From assembly GCF_002770725.1 (NCBI RefSeq), contig NZ_NQVN01000013.1:62001-126000 (forward strand): a DNA stretch of 64,000 nt. The letters are read 5' to 3'. Shown here one piece after another: positions 43,272 to 52,334 of the stretch. The stretch comes from Pleomorphomonas carboxyditropha. Its GTDB lineage: Bacteria; Pseudomonadota; Alphaproteobacteria; Rhizobiales; Pleomorphomonadaceae. The translations under genes and the position numbers were made by a program. The notes under the pieces were generated by a model. It worked only from the letters and a program-made list of their open reading frames with translations. It was not told where the DNA came from and made no database searches. The stretch's first letter is position 1. Each line of letters begins with the position of its first letter.

Positions 43272-43431
43272 TCATATCCGCCGGTCCGATGCGGTCCGGC
43301 ACATTTTTCCGTGTTCGCCGACGGATCGGCGCGTTGCGGCCGTTCAACGGGGAGGCCGGTCTTACAAAGGGCGCAACCCGAAGCGATAATCAGAACGATG
43401 GCAATAAATACCCTAGCGAGAAGCGGGAGCA

Positions 43432-43977
43432 TTGAACAACGATGATCCGGACGAGGCGCTGCTCGAGCGCGTGGCCAGCGGCGACAAGGGCGCCGTCCGG
43501 GAGATGGTCGCGCGCAAGCTTCCGCGCGTGCTCGGCCTCGCCAATCGTCTGCTCGGAGATCGCGGCGATGCCGAAGACGTGGCCCAGGAGGTGTTCCTGC
43601 GCGTCTGGCGTCGGGCCGGCGCATGGCGCCCCGGCGAGGCCTTGTTCGACACCTGGCTGCACCGGGTGGCGGTCAACCTCTGCCTGGACTGTCTGCGCAA
43701 GCGGCGCGACACCTATGTCGCCCAGCCGCCGGACCGTCCCGATCCGGGGCCGGGCCCCGACGCCGGGATTGCCATGAGGGAAGAGCGGGATGCGATCAAG
43801 GCGGCGATCGATGCGCTGCCGGATCGCCAGAGGGAGGCGATCGTGCTGCAGTATTACCAGGACCTCGGCAACGTCGAAGCGGCCGCCGTCATGGGGATCA
43901 GCGTCGAGGCGCTCGAAAGCCTGCTGGCGCGGGCCCGCCGCAACCTGCGGACCAGCCTGACCGGAGGCCAGCCATGA
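43432..43977 (+). CDS. ECF-family RNA polymerase sigma factor
   Basis: This 181-residue sigma factor has a sigma-2 region (LGDRGDAEDVAQEVFLRVWR, about residues 42-62) and a sigma-4 region (DRQREAIVLQYYQDLGNVEA then AAVMGISVEALESLLARARR). A Pro/Asp-rich linker lies between them (PDRPDPGPGPDAG). The start is TTG with GGGAG six bases upstream; no in-frame ATG fits. The next gene overlaps by four bases and encodes its probable anti-sigma factor. The operon also contains a Spy/CpxP-like sensor and a DUF1800/DUF1501 pair, pointing to an envelope or metal stress response. Confidence 0.92.
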   Translation: MNNDDPDEALLERVASGDKGAVREMVARKLPRVLGLANRLLGDRGDAEDVAQEVFLRVWRRAGAWRPGEALFDTWLHRVAVNLCLDCLRKRRDTYVAQPPDRPDPGPGPDAGIAMREERDAIKAAIDALPDRQREAIVLQYYQDLGNVEAAAVMGISVEALESLLARARRNLRTSLTGGQP

Positions 43978-44384
43978 CGCCCGAGAGATTCCGTGAGATC
44001 GTCGAGGCCTATGGCGCCGCGCCGCGGCGCTGGCCGGAGACGGAACGCGCGGCGGCCGAGGCCTTCGCGCGCGGCAACGCCGAGGCGCGGCACATGCTTG
44101 CCCGGGAAGCCGACCTCGACCGCCGGCTCGGCGCCTATCGGATCGCCCCGCCCGGCAGCGCGCTGACGGGAGCCGTCGTCGCCGCCGCTCCGTCCCGCCG
44201 GTCGTCGTGGACTTCGGTCCTCCAGGGCCTCGGCATCGTCGGCGCCGGCCTCGCCGGAGCGGTCGCCGGCGCCTTCCTGATGGCGATCTACGCCCCCTCG
44301 GTGCCAAACCTCATCGACGACGACGACCGGCCGATCCTCACCAGCTTCGACGCCGGGGATTTCGATCTGGGTGAAATCCAATGA
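43974..44384 (+). CDS. Membrane anti-sigma factor (putative)
   Basis: This 136-residue protein has a cytoplasmic N-terminal region (MTPERFREIVEAYGAAPRRW...ARHMLAREADLDRRL) and one membrane helix (VLQGLGIVGAGLAGAVAGAF, about residues 85-105). A short acidic periplasmic tail (LIDDDDRPILTSFDAGDFDL) follows. Position, topology and overlap with the ECF gene make it the likely anti-sigma factor. The common zinc-binding HxxxCxxC motif is absent. It overlaps the next gene by four bases. Confidence 0.75.
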   Translation: MTPERFREIVEAYGAAPRRWPETERAAAEAFARGNAEARHMLAREADLDRRLGAYRIAPPGSALTGAVVAAAPSRRSSWTSVLQGLGIVGAGLAGAVAGAFLMAIYAPSVPNLIDDDDRPILTSFDAGDFDLGEIQ

Positions 44385-44842
44385 GCGGACACACCATGAA
44401 AATCGCCCTGGCCTTGTCGCTGGCCCTCAATGTCTTCATTCTGGGCGCGGCGGTCGGCGCGTGGATCTGGCGGCTGGCCCCAATGCCCGCCGCCCAGCCG
44501 GCCGACCAGGGACTTGCATCGGCGGCGCAGGCCATGGCGCCGGACCAGCGCCAGGCCTTCCGCCAGGCGTTGGCCAAGGCCAGGAGCGACGCGCAGCCCG
44601 ATTCACAGGCGGCGCGCGACGCACGCGACAAGCTCGCCCGCCTGCTGAAGGAGGCGGATCTCGACCGCGACGCCATCGATGCGACGCTCGAAACGACCCG
44701 GGCCGCCGACATCAGGGTGCGCGCCCGCGTCGAAGCGGCGGTGATGGATTTCGCCGAAGGCCTGGATTCCCAAAGCCGCGCCCTGCTCATCGACGGGCTT
44801 TCCTCGCGCGGACAGATCCTGCCGCACAGCGCAAAAAAATAG
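44381..44842 (+). CDS. Periplasmic heavy-metal sensor/chaperone-like protein (Spy/CpxP/CnrX type)
   Basis: This 153-residue protein has an N-terminal membrane anchor (IALALSLALNVFILGAAVGA) and an all-helical periplasmic domain of about 110 residues rich in Ala, Arg and Asp (QAFRQALAKARSD...LLKEADLDRDAID). That fold pattern is shared by Metal_resist, CnrX and Spy proteins, which sense metals or misfolded proteins in the periplasm. It is the third gene of the sigma operon, so it may act upstream of the anti-sigma factor. No obvious His/Met metal cluster is visible. Confidence 0.7.
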   Translation: MSGHTMKIALALSLALNVFILGAAVGAWIWRLAPMPAAQPADQGLASAAQAMAPDQRQAFRQALAKARSDAQPDSQAARDARDKLARLLKEADLDRDAIDATLETTRAADIRVRARVEAAVMDFAEGLDSQSRALLIDGLSSRGQILPHSAKK

Positions 44843-44908
44843 ATCCCGTCCGACGGATCGCCGATTTTTCCCCGTTCAACGGCCATCGTTAACAGGCAGG
44901 AGGTTTGC

Positions 44909-46297
44909 GTGAGCACTCCCTCTCGTGGCGAGCGCGCCTTTATCGCGCTGAACCGCTTCGGCCTCGGCGCCCACCTGGGCGACGAGAGCCCCGACAATCC
45001 GAAAGGTTGGTTGCTCGGGCAATTCCAGGCCTATGAGCCCAAGCCGGCGGCGATGAGCGACCTGCCGTCGTCGGCCGACATATTCACCACCTATCGCGAA
45101 GACAGCGCCGACATCCGCGACCTGCCGGAGGCGGAGCGCCGGCAGGCGCGACAGGAGCTGCGCCAGCGCGGCCAGAAGCTCTACGAGGCGGAGGTCGAAG
45201 CCCGGATGCGCGCGGCGCTGGCGAGCCAGACGCCGTTCGTCGAGCGGCTCGTGCATTTCTGGGCCAACCATTTCGCCATCTCGGGCGACGAGCCGCTGGT
45301 GACGGCGCTCGCCGGCTCGTTCGAGCGCGAGGCGATCCGGCCGCATGTGCTCGGCCGTTTCGAGGACATGCTGCTGGCCGTCGAGACGCATCCGGCCATG
45401 CTGCTCTACCTCAACCAGGACCGCTCCATCGGCCCCAACAGTGTCCGCGCCAGACGCGCCGCCGAACAGGACGCATCGCGCAAGCCCGGCATCAACGAGA
45501 ACCTGGCCCGCGAAATCCTGGAGCTTCATACGCTCGGGGTGCGGACGGGATACAGCCAGCAGGACGTGACCCAGTTCGCTTTCGCGATGACCGGGTGGAC
45601 CATCGCCGGGCAAGGCGGAAACGACGAGACCGGGGCCGGCACGTTCGCGTTCAAGCCGCAGTTTCACGAGCCCGGTCCGCGCACCATCCTCGGCAAGACC
45701 TACGACCAGCAGGGGATGGACCAGGCGGAGGCCGTGTTGCGCGACGTCGCCCGCAGCGAGGCGACGGCAAGCCATCTGGCAACCAAGCTCGCCCGTCACT
45801 TCGTGGCGGATTCTCCGCCGTCCTCCCTGGTGCAGCGGCTGCAATCGGCCTTTGTCAAATCGCAAGGCGACCTGCCGACGGTCTATCGGGCGCTCGTCGA
45901 TGCCCCCGAGGCGTGGGAGGAGGAAGCCAGCAAGTTCAAGACGCCGTGGGAATGGAGCGTTTCGGCGCTGCGGGCGCTCGACGCCTCCCCGGAGATGACG
46001 GCGACCGCCGCCCAGATGGCGAGGCAGCTCGGCCAGCCGGTGTGGCGGCCGCAGTCGCCGGCCGGCTATGACGACATCGCCGCCAGTTGGGCGGCCCCCG
46101 ACGCGCTGATCCGGCGCGTCGAGGTGGCGCAAAGGCTGGCCCGCAAGGCCGACCCGACACTCGACGCGCGGGCGGCCGCCGGCGCGCTGATCGGCCCGGC
46201 GCTGTCGAAGACGACGGCGACCGAGATCGCCCGGGCGGAATCGCCTGCCACGGCAGTGGCGCTTCTGCTCGTTTCGCCGGAATTCCAGAGGAGATAG
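44909..46297 (+). CDS. DUF1800 family protein
   Basis: This 462-residue protein of the DUF1800 family has conserved blocks ALNRFGLGAHLGDE at the start, RLVHFWANHFAISGDEPLV near residue 115, HPAMLLYLNQDRSIGPNS, GINENLAREILELHTLGV and FAMTGWTI. The start is GTG with AGGAGG nine bases upstream. DUF1800 and DUF1501 genes occur as pairs in many Proteobacteria and Planctomycetes. DUF1501 proteins are exported, and a joint extracytoplasmic role is suspected but unproven. No classical signal peptide is visible in this member. Confidence 0.9.
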   Translation: MSTPSRGERAFIALNRFGLGAHLGDESPDNPKGWLLGQFQAYEPKPAAMSDLPSSADIFTTYREDSADIRDLPEAERRQARQELRQRGQKLYEAEVEARMRAALASQTPFVERLVHFWANHFAISGDEPLVTALAGSFEREAIRPHVLGRFEDMLLAVETHPAMLLYLNQDRSIGPNSVRARRAAEQDASRKPGINENLAREILELHTLGVRTGYSQQDVTQFAFAMTGWTIAGQGGNDETGAGTFAFKPQFHEPGPRTILGKTYDQQGMDQAEAVLRDVARSEATASHLATKLARHFVADSPPSSLVQRLQSAFVKSQGDLPTVYRALVDAPEAWEEEASKFKTPWEWSVSALRALDASPEMTATAAQMARQLGQPVWRPQSPAGYDDIAASWAAPDALIRRVEVAQRLARKADPTLDARAAAGALIGPALSKTTATEIARAESPATAVALLLVSPEFQRR

Positions 46298-46301
46298 GGC
46301 C

Positions 46302-47450
46302 ATGATGGACCGCCGAAACTTTCTGCGCGGAGCCGCGCTCGGCGCGGGCGCGCTGATGATCTCGCCGCGCATGGTGTTCGCCCACGTCGAGACGGACCGC
46401 CGCTTCGTCTTCGTGATCCAGCGCGGCGCCGCCGACGGGCTCGATACCGTCATTCCCTACGGCGATCCGGCGCTGGCCGGCCTGCGCGGCTCGCTGGCGA
46501 TCGATCCGGCCGACATGCACAAGCTCGACGGCATGTTCGCGCTGCATCCGTCGCTCGAGCGGCTGGCCGGCTTCTACAAGCAAAAGCAGTCGCTGTTCGT
46601 GCAGGCCGTTGCCTCGCCCTATCGCGAGCGCTCGCATTTCGACGGGCAGAACGTGCTGGAAAGCGGCGGATCGAGCCCCTACCAGTTGCGCGACGGCTGG
46701 CTGAACCGGCTGTCGACGCTGTTGCCGAAAACCCGCGACGAGGCGATCGCCCTCGCCCCGACCATTCCGCTTGCCCTGCGCGGGGCGGCGCCGGTCAATT
46801 CCTATGCGCCGTCGAACCTGCCGGAAGCGCCCGACGATCTCCTGACGCGGGTCAGCGCGCTCTACGACGCCGATCCCGAATTGCATACGCTCTGGAACCG
46901 GGCGATGGAAAACCGTGGGCTCGCCGAGGCGGTGGGCGCGCGGCAGGACTCCGCCACGGTCGGCAAGACGGCGGCGATGTTTCTCGGCCGCGAGAACGGG
47001 CCGCGCATCGCCATGATCGAGACCGCCGGCTGGGACACCCACGACGCCCAGAAGCAGCGTCTCACCAATCAGTTGCGCGGGCTCGACCAGTTGATCGGGG
47101 CGCTGCGCGACGGCCTCGGCGACGTGTGGAGCAACACCACCGTGCTGGTGGCGACGGAGTTCGGCCGCACGGCGGCGGTCAACGGCACCGACGGAACCGA
47201 TCACGGCACCGCCTCGGCCGCCATGCTGGCCGGCGGCGCGATCGACGGCGGGCGGGTGATCGCCGACTGGCCGGGCCTGTCGTCGCGGCAGCTCTACGAG
47301 AACCGGGACCTCGCCCCGACGCTCGACCTCGATGCGTTGATCGCCGTCGTCGCGGCGGAAAGCCTCGGGCTGGATCCGGAAAAGACCATGCGCACGCTGT
47401 TCCCCGGGCGCCCGTTCAACCGGAAGCTAACCGGCCTGGCGAGCGCCTGA
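46302..47450 (+). CDS. DUF1501 family exported protein (sulfatase-like fold)
   Basis: This 382-residue protein begins with a Tat-type signal (MDRRNFLRGAALGAGALMIS; RRNF in place of the RRxFL core), then the DUF1501 domain. Family blocks include FVIQRGAADGLDTVIPYGDP, HFDGQNVLESGG, IAMIETAGWDTHDAQ, VLVATEFGRTAAVNG and TDHGTASAAML. The domain belongs to the alkaline-phosphatase/sulfatase superfamily, although the reaction is unknown. It follows the DUF1800 gene by four bases and ends the sigma factor operon, three bases before the stop of a convergent amidohydrolase gene. Confidence 0.9.
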   Translation: MMDRRNFLRGAALGAGALMISPRMVFAHVETDRRFVFVIQRGAADGLDTVIPYGDPALAGLRGSLAIDPADMHKLDGMFALHPSLERLAGFYKQKQSLFVQAVASPYRERSHFDGQNVLESGGSSPYQLRDGWLNRLSTLLPKTRDEAIALAPTIPLALRGAAPVNSYAPSNLPEAPDDLLTRVSALYDADPELHTLWNRAMENRGLAEAVGARQDSATVGKTAAMFLGRENGPRIAMIETAGWDTHDAQKQRLTNQLRGLDQLIGALRDGLGDVWSNTTVLVATEFGRTAAVNGTDGTDHGTASAAMLAGGAIDGGRVIADWPGLSSRQLYENRDLAPTLDLDALIAVVAAESLGLDPEKTMRTLFPGRPFNRKLTGLASA

Positions 47451-47453
47451 ACG

Positions 47454-48710
47454 TTATGTCGCGGCCAACCCGGCCATCGCTTCCAGCGTGGCGTCGCACA
47501 GCACCTGCGCGCCGGCGATCGCCTGATGCGGCTCGACATATTCCGCCTCGTTGTGGCTGAGGCCGCCGCGGCAGGGCACGAAGATCATCGCCGCCGGACC
47601 GAGGCGGGCCATGAACAGCGCATCGTGGAAGGCGCCGGAGAACAGGCGCCGGCTGGGAAAGCCGCGCCGCTTCGCCGCGCCCTCGACGATGCCGACCAGC
47701 CGCGCGTCGAAGCGGGCCGGCGCCACATCCATGCTGCGCCGCACCGAGGCGCGGCAGCCGCCGTCCGCGGCCACCTCGCCGGCCAGAGCGACGATCTCGG
47801 CCTCCAGCCGGTCGATCTCGGCGCCGCTCGGATGGCGCAGGTCGATGGAGAAGGTCACTTCGCCGGGAATGACGTTGACGGCGCCCGGCGCCAGCGTCAG
47901 GCGGCCGACGGTAAGGCGCGCATCGACGTCGGCCGGCATCACCGTCGCCTGCAACCGGGCGATGACGGCGGCGGCCACCGCCATGGCGTCGCGGCGATCG
48001 GCGAGCGGCGTCGTGCCGGCATGCGCCACCTGCCCCTCGATCACCACCTCCAGCCAGCGCGTGCCCTGGATGCCCTCGACGACGCCGATCAGCGCGCCCT
48101 CGCGTTCGAGCAGCGGCCCCTGCTCGATGTGCAGCTCGAAATAGCCGGCCACCGGGCGGCCGAGCGGCCGTTCGGCCGCCTGCGGCAAGGCCGCCAGCGT
48201 CGCCGCCAGTTCGTCGGGGAGGCGGGCGCCGTCGTTGTCCAGCGTGTCCTGCCAGCCTCGCGGGAAGGCCCCGGCGGCATAGACCTGTGAGCCGAAGGCG
48301 CCGGGCGCAAAGCGGCTGCCCTCCTCGTTGGTCCAGGCCACCAGCTCGACGGGACCGGCCGTGACGACGCCGTGGTCCTCCAGCGTTTCCAGCACTTCGA
48401 GCGCGGCGAGCGTGCCGAGCGCGCCGTCGAAACGGCCGCCGGTCGGCTGGCTGTCGAGGTGGCTGCCGATCAACAAGGGAGGCCGGCCGTCGTCGGCGCC
48501 GGCCCGCCGCAGGAACAGGTTGGCGGCGGCGTCCTGGAACGGCGAAAAACCGCGCGCCGCGCCGAGGCCGGCCAGCAAGGCCCGCGCCGCCCGGTCCTCG
48601 GGGCCGAGCGCCGGCCGGTTGACGCCGCCGGCCGGCGTGGCGCCGATCGCCGCGAAGGCATCGAGCCGGGCGAGCAGGCGGCGGCCGTCGATGACGGGAC
48701 CGCCGGTCAT
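47454..48710 (-). CDS. M20-family Zn-dependent amidohydrolase (hydantoinase/carbamoylase type)
   Basis: This 418-residue enzyme has the dinuclear zinc site of HyuC, allantoate amidohydrolase and N-carbamoyl-amino-acid hydrolases. The ligands are in LIGSHLDSQPTGGRFDGALG near residue 80, AWTNEEGSRFAP near 125 and YFELHIEQGPLLE near 190; SGAFHDALFMA is near 375. Substrates in this group carry an N-carbamoyl or ureido group. It is the last gene of the long leftward operon starting at the XRE-cupin gene, and its ATG overlaps the BtpA/SgcQ stop by four bases. It implies a nitrogen-containing, amide or ureido bond in the compound degraded by this operon. Confidence 0.87.
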   Translation of the reverse strand: MTGGPVIDGRRLLARLDAFAAIGATPAGGVNRPALGPEDRAARALLAGLGAARGFSPFQDAAANLFLRRAGADDGRPPLLIGSHLDSQPTGGRFDGALGTLAALEVLETLEDHGVVTAGPVELVAWTNEEGSRFAPGAFGSQVYAAGAFPRGWQDTLDNDGARLPDELAATLAALPQAAERPLGRPVAGYFELHIEQGPLLEREGALIGVVEGIQGTRWLEVVIEGQVAHAGTTPLADRRDAMAVAAAVIARLQATVMPADVDARLTVGRLTLAPGAVNVIPGEVTFSIDLRHPSGAEIDRLEAEIVALAGEVAADGGCRASVRRSMDVAPARFDARLVGIVEGAAKRRGFPSRRLFSGAFHDALFMARLGPAAMIFVPCRGGLSHNEAEYVEPHQAIAGAQVLCDATLEAMAGLAAT

Positions 48711-49549
48711 GGGCGCAGCCCGGCCATGAAGGTCCTGACGCGGTCTGGATCGACCATGTTCCACCAGACGCCGTCGTATTTCAGGGCGCTGGCGACGATG
48801 ACGCCGTCGACGATGCCGAGGATGTCGCGGGCATTGTCGGGGGTGACGCCGCTGCCGACCAGCGTCGGCAGGTGCGAGGCCTCCTTGATCATCCGGATAT
48901 AGCCGAGATCGGCGGCGTGGCCGGTGCGCTGGCCGGTGGCGATCACCGCGTCGGCGTCGAAGAAGGCGAGATCGCGCACCAGCTCCTCGACCGGCCGGTC
49001 GGCGACGATGGCATGCGCGCCATGCTTGACGTGGGCGTCGGCGAAGATGCGGACGCCGTTCGCCCGGAGGCGGGCGCGGTAGCGCAGGGCGCGCGCCGCC
49101 TCGCCCTCGACGAAGCCCTCGTTGGCGACATAGGCGTTGGCCCACTGGTTGACGCGAACGAAGCCGGCGCCGGAGGCGCTGGCCACGGCGAGCGCCGGGA
49201 TGGCGGCGTTGGCCAGCACGTTGATACCGATCGGCCGGCCGAGCTCGCGGCGGATGCGGTCGGCGACCACCGCCATGTGGGCGGCCGTCTCGGGGCCGAT
49301 GTCGTCGGGCTTGGAGAACGGCACGTCGCCGTGGTTCTCGACGATGACGCCGTCGCAGCCGCCGTCGAGATAGGCGCGGGCGTCGGCGAGGCCGCGCCGA
49401 TAGATCTCTTCGACGGGCTCGCCGTCGTGGCGCGGCGCGCCGGGCAGCGGCGCCAGGTGGACGACGCCGATCACCACCTTGGTCCGGCCGAACAGATGCT
49501 GCAGGGCGTCGCCGGCCGTCTGGCCGACCGGTTTTGCGGCTTCGGTCAT
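48707..49549 (-). CDS. BtpA/SgcQ family protein
   Basis: This 280-residue TIM-barrel protein of the BtpA family has VVIGVVHLAPLPGAPRHDG near residue 25, GCDGVIVENHGDVPF, IGINVLANAAIPALA and a C-terminal phosphate-binding-like segment LVGSGVTPDNARDIL. BtpA was named for photosystem I assembly in cyanobacteria. SgcQ is its homologue in an E. coli sugar operon, and the catalytic role is unknown. Here it lies between a PfkB kinase and an M20 hydrolase with four-base overlaps on both sides. That suggests a step acting on a phosphorylated glycoside, such as cleavage of an N- or C-glycosidic bond. This is inference. Confidence 0.88.
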   Translation of the reverse strand: MTEAAKPVGQTAGDALQHLFGRTKVVIGVVHLAPLPGAPRHDGEPVEEIYRRGLADARAYLDGGCDGVIVENHGDVPFSKPDDIGPETAAHMAVVADRIRRELGRPIGINVLANAAIPALAVASASGAGFVRVNQWANAYVANEGFVEGEAARALRYRARLRANGVRIFADAHVKHGAHAIVADRPVEELVRDLAFFDADAVIATGQRTGHAADLGYIRMIKEASHLPTLVGSGVTPDNARDILGIVDGVIVASALKYDGVWWNMVDPDRVRTFMAGLRP

Positions 49550-50436
49550 GAAAGATCCCTCGATGTGCCGTTGATCAGGCCGGCGATTTCCGGACGGCTC
49601 GGACAGGCGGCGAGCGTTCCGCGCCGGGTGACGGCGACGGCCGCCGCCCGAACGCCGATCGCCACGGCGTCGAAAAGCGGCAGGCCACGGGCGAGGCAGC
49701 CGGACAGCACGCCGGCGAAGACGTCGCCGGCGCCGCTGGTGTCGACGGCAACGACCCGTGGCGCCGGCAGCAACCTCGGCTCGCCCCGCTCAAGAAGGAG
49801 CGCGCCTTCGGCGCCGAGCGTGACGACCACGCTCGCGGCGCCGTCGCGCGACAGGCGGTGCGCCGCCTCGGCCGGATCGGTGCAACCGGCCAGCGCCTCG
49901 GCCTCGACGGCATTGACGATCACGACGTCGGCCGTCGGTAGCGCGGTGGAGCCAAGCGGACTGGGGTTGAGGAGGGTGACGGCGCCCCGGTCCTTCGCTC
50001 TCTTGAGGCAGGCCCCGGTGACGTCGGCGCGAAGGTTGCCCTGCATCAGCAGGTAGTCGCCCCGCCCCGGCCGGACCGGAAACCCGGCCGGATCGAAAGC
50101 CATGGCCGACGCGGCGGCGGTGACGACGATATTCTCGCCCGTCCGGTCGACCAGGATGGTCGAGCGGTCGGTCGGCGTGTCGAGCACGGCGAGGCCGTCG
50201 AGCGGCAGTTCCCCGGCGAGCGCCGCCCGGACGAAACCTGCGTCGGCATCGGCGCCCAGCGCGGCGCGAAACACCACCTCGGCGCCGCTGCGCGCCGCCG
50301 CCACCGCCTGGTTGGCGCCCTTGCCGCCGACGCCGCGCGCCGACGCGACGGCATTGACCGTCTCGCCGGGCCGCGGCAGCCGGTCGACATAGAAGGTGTC
50401 GTCGACGCAGACGTTGCCGACCACGTGGAGCGCCAT
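49546..50436 (-). CDS. PfkB-family carbohydrate kinase (ribokinase-like)
   Basis: This 296-residue kinase has the first PfkB signature region ARGVGGKGANQAVAAARSGA near residue 35 and the second, DTSGAGDVFAGVLSG, near residue 230, with the catalytic Asp in GAGD. Strong similarity to ribokinase at GGKGANQ suggests a ribose, ribosyl compound or nucleoside as substrate. It overlaps the BtpA/SgcQ gene by four bases and lies three bases from the preceding gene, so it is tightly coupled in the operon. Confidence 0.9.
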   Translation of the reverse strand: MALHVVGNVCVDDTFYVDRLPRPGETVNAVASARGVGGKGANQAVAAARSGAEVVFRAALGADADAGFVRAALAGELPLDGLAVLDTPTDRSTILVDRTGENIVVTAAASAMAFDPAGFPVRPGRGDYLLMQGNLRADVTGACLKRAKDRGAVTLLNPSPLGSTALPTADVVIVNAVEAEALAGCTDPAEAAHRLSRDGAASVVVTLGAEGALLLERGEPRLLPAPRVVAVDTSGAGDVFAGVLSGCLARGLPLFDAVAIGVRAAAVAVTRRGTLAACPSRPEIAGLINGTSRDLS

Positions 50437-50439
50437 GGC

Positions 50440-51207
50440 TCAGTCCCGCCCGGTCGCCCAGGCCAGCATCTGCTCGAACAGCGTCTTGTAGCCCTTCCAA
50501 GCGACGAAATCGGGCGACAGCCAGTGCGGGCCGACGTCGGAGGTCCAGGCGACCGTGCGGCCCTTGCCGTAGGTTCCGGTGACCAGCAGCGGCAGCGCGC
50601 CATATTCGGACGATACGGTGGCCAGCACCTCGGCGCCCGGCTTGACCTCGACCTCGTTGAAGCCGAGCAGCACCGGCCATTCGCCGCCGAGGCCCCTGAG
50701 TATCGGATGATCGGCCTTGCCGGTGATCTCGGCGGTGAAGCCTTCCGGCACCTCGACGCGGTCGTCGTAGGGCAGGCAGGCGACCGGCAGCACCTCCTCG
50801 ACGGCGGTCTTGCGGTAGCGGGCGCCGCCGTTGATGCCCTGGAACGAGTAGTAGCCGCCGAACATCAAGAGGCCGCCGCCGTTCCGGACGTAATCGCGGA
50901 TCAGCTTCAGCCGGTTGGGCGTCGTCTGCGACTTGATCCAGGTGTCGGGGTGCAGCAGCAGCGTGTTGGCGCCGATGTCGGACAGCACCACCGCGTCGTA
51001 GGCCGTCAGCGCCTCCATGGTCTGCGGAAAGTCGCGCTGCGCCTCGTGCGAGGGCATGAAGGCGACGTCGAACGGCCCGCCCTTCAGCGCCGTCAGGAGT
51101 TCGTCGGCGCCGGTGTGGTAGGTGACGGTGGCGAACTGGTCGAAGCCCTTGATGTGGGTGGCCGTCGAAACCCAGGATTCGCCGGCCAGCAGGATCTTCT
51201 TGGTCAT
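50440..51207 (-). CDS. GATase1-like protein (putative glutamine amidotransferase fold)
   Basis: This 255-residue cytoplasmic protein starts MTKKILLAGESWVSTATHIK and contains DAVVLSDIGANTLLLHPDTW and YVRNGGGLLMFGGYYSFQGI. It then has RGLGGEWPVLLGFNEVEVKP and TSDVGPHWLSPDFVAWKGY. This is the pattern of the Pfam GATase1_like group (PF07090), close to the ThuA fold. The usual glutaminase Cys is not evident in the expected nucleophile elbow (LMFGGYYSF has none). It probably binds or processes a carbohydrate-like ligand rather than glutamine. Fifth enzyme or transporter gene of the operon. Confidence 0.72.
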   Translation of the reverse strand: MTKKILLAGESWVSTATHIKGFDQFATVTYHTGADELLTALKGGPFDVAFMPSHEAQRDFPQTMEALTAYDAVVLSDIGANTLLLHPDTWIKSQTTPNRLKLIRDYVRNGGGLLMFGGYYSFQGINGGARYRKTAVEEVLPVACLPYDDRVEVPEGFTAEITGKADHPILRGLGGEWPVLLGFNEVEVKPGAEVLATVSSEYGALPLLVTGTYGKGRTVAWTSDVGPHWLSPDFVAWKGYKTLFEQMLAWATGRD

Positions 51208-51243
51208 TTTTGCTTTCCTCGGCAGTATGTCCGGGGCGCTCCG

Positions 51244-52332
51244 TCAGGCGGAGAACACCGATTTCGGATTGTCGATGAGCATGCGGTCGATCACCGCGGC
51301 GTCGAGGCCGTGGCGCTTGAGGCGCGGCACGAAGTGGCGCAGCACGTGGGCGTAGCCGAAGCCGCCGTAGCGGGTCAGCATCATCTTGAGAAACACGTCC
51401 TGCGACATCAGCACGCGATCGGCGTAGCCCTTGTCGACGAGGCTCAGAATGCCGCGGGCGTTGTCCTCGTCGGACGGCGACTGGGCATCCTGGTCGGCGT
51501 AGTAATAGTCCATGCCGATCATGTCGTATTCGATGAAGGCGCCGCGGGCGGCGAGCGAGGTCTGATAGGCCGTGTCGTCCCAGCTCGGGTTCATGTGGCA
51601 GAGCACGGTATGGCGGAGGTCGGCGCCCTCCCCTTCCACGACGTCGAGAACCGCGTGGGCGAGCCGTTCCCAGCCCGGCAGGTGGATGGTCAGGGGCACG
51701 CCGGTGCGCGCCGACGCCCGCGCCGCGCCCGTGAGCGAGCGCCGCTCGGCCTCGGTGAAATCCTTGGAAACGCCGATCTCGCCGATGATGCCGGCCATCA
51801 CCGGCGGCTGCGTCTCGCCGCCGCCGACGTCGTCGACGATGAACCGGGCGATGGCCTCGGCGTCCATCGCCTTCAGCCAGTCGGGATGGCTGAATTCGAG
51901 ATAGAAGCCGGTGCCCATGACGATCCGGAGGCCGGACAGGCGGGCGATGCGGGCGAGCGCCGCGGGGTCGCGGCCGATGCCGATGGTGGTGGCGTCGATC
52001 ACCGTGTTGCCGCCGAAGCGCTTGTAGCGTTCGAGCTCGCGCAGGGCGAGGTCGGCGTCGTCGAGCGACACGTTGTCGCGGTTGAGATAGGGGTTCATCC
52101 TGAGTTCGCCGATGATCTCGATGTTCACCGGCTGCTCGGACACGCGGCGCCCCTCGTCGTCGATGTCGCAGGGGCAGCGCCACGCCTTGGCGCCGTCGAG
52201 CAGGATGTGCTCGTGCATCAGCGTGACGCCCATCTCGTCGACCGGTACCGGGCCGGTCACCGTCATCACCGTGCCGGAGCGGATGCCGATCGGCGACCGT
52301 TCGGCCGGCTTGCCCGCGAACAGATGCTCCAT
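51244..52332 (-). CDS. Phosphotriesterase-family metal-dependent hydrolase
   Basis: This 362-residue TIM-barrel amidohydrolase has the HxH pair in GVTLMHEHILLD near residue 40, GIIGEIGVSKDF with Glu where bacterial phosphotriesterase has a carboxylated Lys, PLTIHLPGW, VLCHMNPS and a late Asp in MSQDVF. The Glu-bridged form is seen in PHP and in sugar lactonases of this family. Related enzymes hydrolyse pentonolactone 5-phosphates, so a lactonase role beside a PfkB kinase is plausible. It lies two bases from the permease gene. Not expected to be a true organophosphate hydrolase. Confidence 0.88.
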   Translation of the reverse strand: MEHLFAGKPAERSPIGIRSGTVMTVTGPVPVDEMGVTLMHEHILLDGAKAWRCPCDIDDEGRRVSEQPVNIEIIGELRMNPYLNRDNVSLDDADLALRELERYKRFGGNTVIDATTIGIGRDPAALARIARLSGLRIVMGTGFYLEFSHPDWLKAMDAEAIARFIVDDVGGGETQPPVMAGIIGEIGVSKDFTEAERRSLTGAARASARTGVPLTIHLPGWERLAHAVLDVVEGEGADLRHTVLCHMNPSWDDTAYQTSLAARGAFIEYDMIGMDYYYADQDAQSPSDEDNARGILSLVDKGYADRVLMSQDVFLKMMLTRYGGFGYAHVLRHFVPRLKRHGLDAAVIDRMLIDNPKSVFSA

Positions 52333-52334
52333 GA

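Larger units (their letters stand above)
43099..43431. other. Divergent region between efflux operon and ECF sigma operon
   Basis: It contains two TetR-type palindromes (separate entries) and no gene. A TTGACA on the minus strand (43128-43133) overlaps the first palindrome and may be the -35 box of the efflux operon. A clear ECF-type promoter for the sigma gene was not identified. Confidence 0.6.

Noticed and set aside
49790-52183. A 797-codon minus-strand frame across the PTE, GATase1-like and kinase genes
   Set aside because: It is a wrong-phase reading of three well-supported genes on the same strand.
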